Source: an uncultured Anaerolineae bacterium
GTDB taxonomy: Bacteria > Chloroflexota > Anaerolineae > Aggregatilineales > Phototrophicaceae
Direction of reading: 5' to 3'
Assembly: GCA_937995825.1 (NCBI GenBank)
Contig: CALKJO010000005.1
Span: 124,001-188,000, forward strand
Length of the DNA stretch: 64,000 nucleotides
Both the position numbers and the translations under genes were made by a program. The notes under the pieces are model-generated. The model saw only the letters and a list, made by a program, of their open reading frames with translations, had not been told where the DNA came from and ran no database searches. Of this stretch, positions 17,491-24,395 are shown in pieces (the first letter of the stretch is position 1; every line of letters starts with the position of its first letter).

Positions 17491-18462
17491 ATGATTGATT
17501 GGACAACGACTGCGCTGGTCTTTCCGGGTCAAGGATCGCAAGTCGTCGGTATGGGGCGCGACTTGGCAGCTGTTTATCCTGCCGCAGCCGCGATCTATCA
17601 GCGGGCGGATGAGCTGCTCGGATTTGCGTTTTCCACCCTGTGCTTTGAAGGTCCTGAAGAAGCTTTGAATGACACCATCAACACGCAGCCCGCACTGTAT
17701 GTCACCAGCCTAGCGACGCTGGCGGCGCTGCGCGCAGCGCTTGGAGAGATACAGCCAAAGTTCGCGGCAGGTCACAGCTTGGGTGAGTTCACCGCGCTGG
17801 CGGCGGCGGGCGCGCTGACGTTCGAAGACGGATTGAAACTGGTGCGCGCGCGCGGGCGGCTGATGAAAGAGGCGGGCGAAAAAAGCCCTGGGGCGATGGC
17901 GGCGCTGCTCGGACTTGACGCCGAGCAGGTGCGTCAGTTATGCGCAGAAGCGAGCGCCGCAGTCGGCGGCGTGCTAGTGCTGGCAAATGACAACTGTCCT
18001 GGTCAGGTTGTCATTTCCGGCGACAATCAGACCCTGGACACGGCGCTGGAAATGGCGAAAACGGCGGGCGCAAAGCGGGCAGTCAAGCTGGCGGTCAGCA
18101 TCGCAGCGCATTCGCCGCTGATGGAAAGCGCAGCAGCAACATTTCGCGCAGTGCTGGCGGAGACCTCTTTTCAATCGCCGAAGCTGGCTGTTTACGGGAA
18201 CGTGAGCGCTGAACCGCTGGATAGCGCAGACGCGGTGCGCGCGGAACTGGACGCGCAGCTCACCCAGTCAGTACGCTGGACAGAGTCCGTGCGGCGAATG
18301 ATCGCAGATGGCGCGTTACAGTTTCTTGAACTCGGACCCAAGGATGTGCTGACAGGTCTGCTGAAGCGGATCGACAGCAGTAAGGTCGGCATAGCACTCA
18401 ATTCGGCAAAAGCGCTTCAGGATTTTGCCGCGCGCGAGCGCACGCAGCAGCGCATGCAGTAA
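17491..18462 (+). CDS. fabD: Malonyl-CoA:ACP transacylase FabD
   Basis: A 323-residue acyltransferase. It starts with LVFPGQGSQVVGMGRDL, has the nucleophile serine in GHSLGEFTALAAAGAL, the conserved Gln/Arg region LVRARGRLM and the His-containing AAHSPLM. It moves malonyl groups from CoA to the acyl carrier protein for fatty-acid elongation. Length is normal. No other fab gene follows in the window; the next gene is an unrelated lipoprotein after a 103-bp gap. Confidence 0.94.
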   Translation: MIDWTTTALVFPGQGSQVVGMGRDLAAVYPAAAAIYQRADELLGFAFSTLCFEGPEEALNDTINTQPALYVTSLATLAALRAALGEIQPKFAAGHSLGEFTALAAAGALTFEDGLKLVRARGRLMKEAGEKSPGAMAALLGLDAEQVRQLCAEASAAVGGVLVLANDNCPGQVVISGDNQTLDTALEMAKTAGAKRAVKLAVSIAAHSPLMESAAATFRAVLAETSFQSPKLAVYGNVSAEPLDSADAVRAELDAQLTQSVRWTESVRRMIADGALQFLELGPKDVLTGLLKRIDSSKVGIALNSAKALQDFAARERTQQRMQ

Positions 18463-18565
18463 TGTGCAGCCATTTACTCTCATCCGCAAATAATCTTCAC
18501 TAAGACTATTTTCGTTTATTCTAAGGGCGAATTTGTGCCTTTCTGCGCTAAAGGAGAGCTGTTCG

Positions 18566-20530
18566 ATGAGACGTGCTTTAATTCTGGTCATGTTGTTGTC
18601 TTTGATTCTCGCAGCGTGTGCGCCTCAGCAGCAGGCGCCCACCCCAACGCCCCGTCCTACAAATACACCTACGCCGACGGCTGAACCGTCTCCAGTTCCG
18701 GCTGAAGCCACCCCTGAGGCGGAGATGACGGCTGAGGCCACCCCCGAAGCCGAAACCATGGGCAGAGCGGACACCGAAGCCACCCCCGAAGCTGAAATGA
18801 CCCCCGAAGCCGAGATGACGGCTGAGGCGGAAGCGCCGCAGACCATTGCTGACATCGTCGTCAGCCTGAGCGGCGCGGCAGAACCGGAATTCACGTTGCT
18901 GCTCGCGGCAGTTCAGGCTGCTGATCCTGCTGTCTTGGCGGCGCTCAGCAACCCTGATGCTGCACTCACCGTGTTCGCCCCGACCGATGCCGCTTTTGAA
19001 GCCCTCGGTGAGGAGACGATTACGGCAGTGCTGGCGGATCAGGAACTGCTCACCAGCATTCTGCTCTACCACGTCATCGATGGCATCGTCCTCTCCACCG
19101 ATCTGAGCGATGGCATGACTGCCGCAACCCTTCAGGGCGCGGACGTGACCATCACCATTGTCGATGACATGGTCATGATCAACAATGCGACTGTCGTCAA
19201 TGCCGACATCTCGGCTGCCAACGGCGTAATCCATGTCATCGATGCCGTGCTGCTGCCGCCGTCGGATGAGCCGGAAGCCGAAGCGACCGCTGAGCCGATG
19301 GCCGCCGAAATGACCCCTGAGGCGGAGATGACCCCCGAAGCGATGACCGGCATGGGTTCATCGGATACGACGATGGAGATGGCAAACAGCGTCATGGTCA
19401 GTCCAGGCGGCGATGTGGTGATCGGTTTGGCAGCGGCGTTCAGCGGTGAAGGGCTTGCGCCGTTGGGGATCGACATCCGGCGCGGGGCTGAACTCGCGCT
19501 TGAAGATCGTCCGACGGTCACCGTCGGCAGCGTTGAGTTCACGGTAAAACTGGATGCGCAGGATGATCTCTGCTCGGCGGACGGCGGTCAGGCGGTCGCC
19601 AACCGCTTCGTCAGCGATCCGCAGGTGATGGGCGTGGTCGGTCCGATGTGTTCAAGCGCGTGCCGCGCTGCCGCGCCGATTTTCGACTCGGCGGGCTACA
19701 GCAGCATCAGCCCATCCTGCACCGCCGCCGACCTGACCACCAGCGGCTATGCCAGCTTCAACCGCGCCGTCGCTACCGACGCGGCGCAGGGCGTCATCGC
19801 GGCGGAATACATCTACAACGTGCTGGGTGCGCGCCGCGTCGCCACCATTCACGATGGCAGCCCGTATGGTGAGGGATTAGTCGCGATCATGAGCGCGCGC
19901 TTTGTCGAACTCGGTGGTGAGATCGTCGCGGCGGATGCGATCAGCGTTGGTGACAGCGATTTTCGCGGTCTGCTGGAAGACATTGCAGCGGCAAATCCTG
20001 ACCTGATCTACTTCGGCGGTTTCCCAGCGGAAGCGTCGCGCCTTGCCATTCAGCGCGGTGACGCTGGGCTGGAAAACGTCACGTTCATGGGCGCAGACGG
20101 CATCAATACCCAGGAATTCCTCGATCTGGCAGGGTCGGCGGCGGAAGGCGTCTATGCCTCCAAATCGATCCCCGCAAGCAGTGACGCGCTTGATGCTTTC
20201 CTGGCGCGTTATGTCGAGACTTATGGCGAACAACCGCCCGCGCCGTTCCATGCCAACGGATACGACGCTGTCAACCTACTGCTCGATGCCATCGAAGCCG
20301 TCGGCGTGATCGATGCCAACGGCGATCTAGTGGTAAACCGCGCAGCGCTGGCTGCATATCTGCGCAGCGTTAGCAATTTCCAGGGTTTGACCGGCGTGCT
20401 GAACGCTGACGGCTCCGGTGAAATGTCCTCAGCCGACTTCGGCATCTTTCAGGTGCGCGAAGGCGCGCTGGTGGAAGTCGCCATCGGTCGCGTTGCTGAA
20501 GGTGAAGTGATGATCGAGCCAGTCGAGTAA
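18566..20530 (+). CDS. Lipoprotein fusing a fasciclin (FAS1) domain to a branched-chain amino acid-type solute-binding domain
   Basis: A 654-residue secreted lipoprotein. The signal peptide MRRALILVMLLSLILAAC ends with the lipobox cysteine at residue 18. A Pro/Thr linker and repeats of PEAEMT/TAEA type follow. Residues about 92-230 are a FAS1 domain (TVFAPTDAAFEAL, ILLYHVIDG, NGVIHVIDAVLLPP). After a second PEAEMT linker, residues about 282-654 are a Peripla_BP_6 receptor (VVIGLAAAFSGEGLAPLG, VVGPMCSSACRAAAPIFDSAG). It may deliver substrate to the LivHMGF permease encoded 4 kb upstream, with FAS1 giving adhesion or matrix contact. The start ATG at 18566 has AAAGGAG upstream; an in-frame ATG at 18533 has none. 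The fusion is read directly; the role is inferred. Confidence 0.85.
   Translation: MRRALILVMLLSLILAACAPQQQAPTPTPRPTNTPTPTAEPSPVPAEATPEAEMTAEATPEAETMGRADTEATPEAEMTPEAEMTAEAEAPQTIADIVVSLSGAAEPEFTLLLAAVQAADPAVLAALSNPDAALTVFAPTDAAFEALGEETITAVLADQELLTSILLYHVIDGIVLSTDLSDGMTAATLQGADVTITIVDDMVMINNATVVNADISAANGVIHVIDAVLLPPSDEPEAEATAEPMAAEMTPEAEMTPEAMTGMGSSDTTMEMANSVMVSPGGDVVIGLAAAFSGEGLAPLGIDIRRGAELALEDRPTVTVGSVEFTVKLDAQDDLCSADGGQAVANRFVSDPQVMGVVGPMCSSACRAAAPIFDSAGYSSISPSCTAADLTTSGYASFNRAVATDAAQGVIAAEYIYNVLGARRVATIHDGSPYGEGLVAIMSARFVELGGEIVAADAISVGDSDFRGLLEDIAAANPDLIYFGGFPAEASRLAIQRGDAGLENVTFMGADGINTQEFLDLAGSAAEGVYASKSIPASSDALDAFLARYVETYGEQPPAPFHANGYDAVNLLLDAIEAVGVIDANGDLVVNRAALAAYLRSVSNFQGLTGVLNADGSGEMSSADFGIFQVREGALVEVAIGRVAEGEVMIEPVE
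18700..18838 (+). repeat. Degenerate in-frame repeats coding the PEAEMT/TAEATPEA linker
   Basis: Short degenerate units close to GCTGAGGCCACCCCCGAAG are repeated in the linker between lipobox and FAS1 domain; a second, shorter block lies at 19270-19345 between FAS1 and the binding domain. Both encode acidic, Pro- and Thr-containing flexible spacers. Confidence 0.75.
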
Positions 20531-20548
20531 CCTCATTCAGAAGGGTTA

Positions 20549-20584
20549 GGGGTGGATAGGTTAGCAGCCTAGCTTGTCCACCCC
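20549..20584. terminator. Bidirectional terminator-like hairpin between convergent genes
   Basis: GGGGTGGA at 20549-20556 is the exact complement of TCCACCCC at 20577-20584. It lies in the 61-bp gap between the FAS1-binding protein gene and the convergent peptidase gene, so it could end both transcripts. The flanking T-runs are poor. Confidence 0.5.
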
Positions 20585-20591
20585 ACTTTAT

Positions 20592-22187
20592 TCATTCCCC
20601 AAAGAGATAGCGGCTGCGCGTGGCAGCGGTCGCCTCAAGCTGAAGCGGACTGAGCAGCGACCAGAGCGTCTCTGCACTGGCGATCTGACCGTCTCCGGCA
20701 TCGGCATAGCGGCGCAGCCAGTCGAAAAAGGCATCCGTGCCGAGATCAGCGCGAAGCTGATGAAACATGCGCGCGCCGCGCAGATAGACGGCGTTGATGT
20801 AAGCGCGGCTGGACGTGAATGCGAAAACCGGGCTGTCCACCGGCGGGAAACCCGTCTCGACATTGAGGAAAGCATCCACGCGGAACGACCACCACCAATC
20901 CTTGAGCGCAGGATGATATTCCTCATAGAAGATGTATTCGCTGTAAGTGGCAAGCGCCTCATCGAGCCAGGGTGTGAGCGCCTGATCACTGCCCACCCGC
21001 CCATACCACCACTGATGAGCAGTTTCATGAACCGTGATGATCGTCAGATAAGACGCCGGACTCCCCGGAAACGTCCTGAACCATTCCCCGCCAACGTATG
21101 CCAGACCGCTGAACTCCATCCCGTCACGAAAATCCGCCTGAATGATGACGAATCGGTCATGAGGATACGCGCCAAACAGGTCGCTGTACATGGCGATGGC
21201 TTTCGCCGCCGCGTCGAGCATATGCGCGCCGCCGTTCACCGTCGCATTGTCCTGATTGACCTGAGCATCGCTGAATGTGTAAGCTTCGACGGCGATCCCG
21301 TTTTCAGTCATAACGCGCTCGACCAGATACGCCGGACTGAGACTGAGGGCGAGATCGCGCGCGGCATTGTGGCGGATGCGCCAGCGCTCAGCGTCGATCT
21401 GGGCGACGATGCCGGGCGCAGCCAGGATTAGACCGTCAGGCGCATTGACGACGCGCAGCGCAACATCCCAATCAGCCAATTCATGGATGGTCTGCTCGCC
21501 AACCGGAGCGGAGTCATGCGTGATCCAGCGTCCGGCACGATATGGCGCAAGCGCTGGCAGCCAAAGACCGAGATTGAGCTGCCGCGCGGTGTAGCCGAGA
21601 TAGCCGCTGTTCGCGCTCAGCACCTGCCCTACCGGTGTGATCCGGAGCTGAAACCGCAGATCAAGCTCGAGCGCACATCCGGAAGCAAGCGGATGGCTCA
21701 ATTCAACAGACAGACGCCGTCCAGTTAATTCGGAAGCAGTGACTTCGATTCCGGCGTTCTTCGCCGTCACACTGATCAGCGAAAACAGGTCGGGATAACG
21801 GTTTGGCTCAACGCTGAACACGATCGCGGACAGCGAATCGCCCGTCCGGTTGACGTAGCGCGTATGCTGCTCAACCTCCACCCGACGCGCTGCATAGTCG
21901 ACTTCAGCGCTTACCGTGTGCAGCGGAATGGCAGCCTCTGCGCACACCTCTGGAGTTGGTGCTGCTGTCATGGGGATTGGCGAGCCAACAGGCTGCAACA
22001 GACGCTCCGTTGGCGCTGCGCCGGTGGGGAAAGGCGACGCCTGCACAATCCGGACAGTCGTCGCTGTCGGCGGCGGAGTCGCCTGAGTCGCCAGCGTCGG
22101 TGTGCAGCCCAATGCCGATGTGGCGCACATCAGCAGCCACGCTGTCTCGACAAGCTGTCTCACAAAAATTAGAGTCTGATGTTTCAT
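20592..22187 (-). CDS. M1-family zinc metallopeptidase-like lipoprotein
   Basis: A 531-residue protein with a lipoprotein signal (lipobox SALGC, Cys28), a Thr/Pro linker, a beta-rich N-terminal domain and a gluzincin core. HETAH at 387-391 plus E410 forms the HExxH-18-E zinc site, and GMEFSGL upstream occupies the place of the GAMEN substrate motif. It is likely an extracytoplasmic aminopeptidase or a relative on the cell surface; it is shorter than typical M1 enzymes (about 850 residues) because the C-terminal ERAP-like domain is missing. The start ATG has GAGG 5 nt upstream. It faces the FAS1-binding protein gene and is divergent from ubiA. Confidence 0.87.
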   Translation of the reverse strand: MKHQTLIFVRQLVETAWLLMCATSALGCTPTLATQATPPPTATTVRIVQASPFPTGAAPTERLLQPVGSPIPMTAAPTPEVCAEAAIPLHTVSAEVDYAARRVEVEQHTRYVNRTGDSLSAIVFSVEPNRYPDLFSLISVTAKNAGIEVTASELTGRRLSVELSHPLASGCALELDLRFQLRITPVGQVLSANSGYLGYTARQLNLGLWLPALAPYRAGRWITHDSAPVGEQTIHELADWDVALRVVNAPDGLILAAPGIVAQIDAERWRIRHNAARDLALSLSPAYLVERVMTENGIAVEAYTFSDAQVNQDNATVNGGAHMLDAAAKAIAMYSDLFGAYPHDRFVIIQADFRDGMEFSGLAYVGGEWFRTFPGSPASYLTIITVHETAHQWWYGRVGSDQALTPWLDEALATYSEYIFYEEYHPALKDWWWSFRVDAFLNVETGFPPVDSPVFAFTSSRAYINAVYLRGARMFHQLRADLGTDAFFDWLRRYADAGDGQIASAETLWSLLSPLQLEATAATRSRYLFGE

Positions 22188-22202
22188 TCGACCTCACAAA
22201 AA

Positions 22203-22232
22203 TTGTCCATATTAAAATACAAAATCTATGCT
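22203..22232 (+). promoter_or_regulatory. Candidate promoter for the UbiA-family gene
   Basis: TTGTCC (22203-22208) and TATGCT (22227-22232) are 18 nt apart with an A/T-rich spacer, about 50 nt before the TTG start at 22284. It lies in the divergent gap with the peptidase gene. Confidence 0.42.
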
Positions 22233-22283
22233 ACTCTAGCTCTCAGTAATCGCTACCTTCTTTATTTACACTGGAGGTCGTCC

Positions 22284-23198
22284 TTGAAGATTACCACATT
22301 CAAACAGCAAATTATGGGTCTCGTTCAGCTCACGCGGTGGCAAGAGTATGTTCCGTTCGTTGTGCCGCTGACGATTCTTGGAGCGCTCTTAGCCGCTCGC
22401 CCAAACGAGATTGCCCTTGACTGGCGGCTTATCGTTGTCACGCTGGCGAATATCCTCGCTGTCGCCTATGCGTTCATGATCAATGACATTGAAGACGCGC
22501 CCGATGACGCGCGCGATCCTGACCGCGCTGCCCGCAACCCAATTAGCAGCGGACGCATCGGCGTGCGCATGGGTTATGCCGCCTGCCGTCTGGTGGCGGC
22601 TGCAACGCTGATCCTGTACGCGCTGGGCGGCGGATGGGTGCTGGTGATCGGGCTGGTCACCATGCTTCTGTCGCATCTGTATTCCTGGCGTCCGGTTCGG
22701 CTGAAAGCCTGGCCCGTGACCGATGTTGTGTCCCACTCGCTGATGCTGAGCGGGCTGCTGCTGCTTGCCGGGTATTTCATCTATCATGACAGCCCTGGCT
22801 TTGTCTGGCTGGTTGCAGCGTGCGCGACCTTGGTCTCCGTCTACGGACAGTTGTATAACCAACTGCGCGATTACGAAATAGATAAAGCTGCCGGGCTGAA
22901 AAACACAGCGATCATGCTCGGTGAACGATACACACGGCGTGTGATGCGCGGTTCTGTGGCGCTGGCGGCTGCTTGTGCGCTCGCATCGGTTGTGCAGGGG
23001 GTGTTTCCGCTCTGGTTGGGCATTGTGCTGGTCATTGGCGTGCCGATCACGCTGCTGTTCCGCACTGACCGCGACATGCGCGGTAGCAAAGCGGCAGACT
23101 CTGGTGGACGGGTTCAGATTCAAATCGTCGCGGTCTTCAACATGATGGTCACGGTCTGGCTGGTGCAGGTCTTGTTCGTACAGGTGTTTCTGGCGTAA
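22284..23198 (+). CDS. UbiA-family membrane prenyltransferase
   Basis: A 304-residue protein with about eight or nine transmembrane helices. The two Asp-rich motifs of the family are visible: NDIEDAPDD in the first loop and DYEIDKAAG in the second. It transfers a prenyl chain to an aromatic or polar acceptor in the membrane. The acceptor (quinone, heme, geranylgeranyl-glycerol phosphate or other) cannot be told, and no quinone genes are adjacent. The start is taken as the TTG at 22284 (MKITTFKQQ), with GGAGG 6 nt upstream; an in-frame ATG at 22314 is an alternative. The longer frame from 22179 overlaps the divergent peptidase start. Confidence 0.85.
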   Translation: MKITTFKQQIMGLVQLTRWQEYVPFVVPLTILGALLAARPNEIALDWRLIVVTLANILAVAYAFMINDIEDAPDDARDPDRAARNPISSGRIGVRMGYAACRLVAAATLILYALGGGWVLVIGLVTMLLSHLYSWRPVRLKAWPVTDVVSHSLMLSGLLLLAGYFIYHDSPGFVWLVAACATLVSVYGQLYNQLRDYEIDKAAGLKNTAIMLGERYTRRVMRGSVALAAACALASVVQGVFPLWLGIVLVIGVPITLLFRTDRDMRGSKAADSGGRVQIQIVAVFNMMVTVWLVQVLFVQVFLA

Positions 23199-23227
23199 AA
23201 TCGCTGCACTATCGCCGCTGGAAATAC

Positions 23228-23254
23228 AGGGCGCCCCGATGGGACGCCCTTTTT
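23228..23254 (+). terminator. Rho-independent terminator after the UbiA-family gene
   Basis: AGGGCG with an inner CCC pairs with GGG and CGCCCT, with small bulges, directly followed by TTTTT. It ends 17 nt before the next gene, so the latter either has its own promoter within this gap or depends on read-through. Confidence 0.72.
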
Positions 23255-23271
23255 GAATTGGTGGGCTGGCT

Positions 23272-23664
23272 ATGGCTTTAAGCGATCTGCATACGATCTT
23301 TTTCAATGCGCACATTCTATTCTCCGTGATTCTGGGATTGTGGTCGGTGAGCATGGCGATTCGCAGAGAGTCGATCTCTGGGAATTTCTGGGGCGCAGTT
23401 GCCACCATCACGCTGTTAGGCGCAGCGGTGACACTAATCGGGATCATTATGACAGCGCAAGGACTGCGACCTGAACGGCTGACGCTGTATTATCTGTACA
23501 TGGCGTGGCTGGTCATCATTATGCCGGGATTGTTCACGATTCTGCGCGGACGCGATGATCGGGACGCCGCGATTGCCTTCGGGATTTTGTGTTTTTTCAA
23601 CGCGATCACCTCATTCAGTATGCTCCAACGTGGGATCGTGAGTCCCTGGCTGCCCGGTACATGA
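23272..23664 (+). CDS. Small four-helix membrane protein of unknown function
   Basis: A 130-residue protein with about four hydrophobic helices (HILFSVILGLWSVSMAI, AVATITLLGAAVTLIGIIM, YMAWLVIIMPGLFTIL, AFGILCFFNAITSF) and charged loops. No family was recognised. Its stop codon overlaps the start of the following lipoprotein gene in an ATGA, and that gene overlaps the CCA-transferase gene in the same way, so the three are translationally linked. The 73-bp gap before it holds the upstream terminator. Confidence 0.65.
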   Translation: MALSDLHTIFFNAHILFSVILGLWSVSMAIRRESISGNFWGAVATITLLGAAVTLIGIIMTAQGLRPERLTLYYLYMAWLVIIMPGLFTILRGRDDRDAAIAFGILCFFNAITSFSMLQRGIVSPWLPGT

Positions 23665-24395
23665 ATCCGCTTCGCGCGCTGACGCTGCTGCTGGCAGGAC
23701 TGGCGGCGTGCGCGCCGCCGCCGACCCCACTGCCGGTGATCATCGAGCCGACCGCCGCGCCGTCTCTATCCGACACGCCGGATGTCCGTATCGTGGTCGA
23801 TCCGCTGTATGCGGAGTATGCCACCTATCACGGCGGGTTCATAGATGATACAGAAGTCATGGTAATCAGCGATACAGGCTTCTGGAACGGGCTGCCCGAT
23901 ACCCTGAACAACATCGCTGACGCTGCGTTTGCGCTCGGCGCGGACATCATCGGCGGGCAGCCGGGAGTCAAGATGAGCTGGGCAGTGCAGATCAATTTGG
24001 AGGCACTGCCGCCCGATCTGAGCGCGATCCTCCGCAGCGCGTTCAGCCCCGATGCCGATCAGGCTGATCTGAGGGCGCGGCTGGCGAATCTGGGCTTTCC
24101 CGATGGACTCACGCTGACAGCGGCGGAGGCTGCGCCGGCGTCGGCGCTCTTGGATGCCCCCCTGAATGCCATCAACGTGCGCATTCGTTGGACTCAGGCT
24201 GACTATGGCAAGCTGGATGCAATCTTTACAGATGGACAAGCGCAGCTCGCGCTGATCGCGCTGCCGACACCGCTGCTGCGTGAAACTGACCTGATCGTCG
24301 CGGCGCGCACACTTCAGTACCACGCCGCGCCTGGTCTCGTGATAAACTTCACAGAACGCGGGCTGCCAATAGTCACGGTATCCCAAAGTCCATGA
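23661..24395 (+). CDS. Lipoprotein of unknown function
   Basis: A 244-residue protein with a short signal peptide MNPLRALTLLLAGLAAC (lipobox cysteine 17) and a Pro-rich linker. The mature part has alternating beta/helix character (DVRIVVDPLYAEY, EVMVISDTGFWNG) somewhat like a truncated solute-binding fold, but no family motif is clear. The ATG at 23661 overlaps the previous stop (ATGA) and gives a proper lipoprotein signal; the longer frame from 23589 would run through the previous gene. Its end overlaps the start of the CCA-transferase gene. Confidence 0.68.
   Translation: MNPLRALTLLLAGLAACAPPPTPLPVIIEPTAAPSLSDTPDVRIVVDPLYAEYATYHGGFIDDTEVMVISDTGFWNGLPDTLNNIADAAFALGADIIGGQPGVKMSWAVQINLEALPPDLSAILRSAFSPDADQADLRARLANLGFPDGLTLTAAEAAPASALLDAPLNAINVRIRWTQADYGKLDAIFTDGQAQLALIALPTPLLRETDLIVAARTLQYHAAPGLVINFTERGLPIVTVSQSP

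Noticed and set aside
18533..18565. Upstream start for the FAS1-binding lipoprotein
   Set aside because: The ATG at 18566 has AAAGGAG and gives a proper lipoprotein signal; the upstream ATG would disturb it and has no ribosome-binding site.
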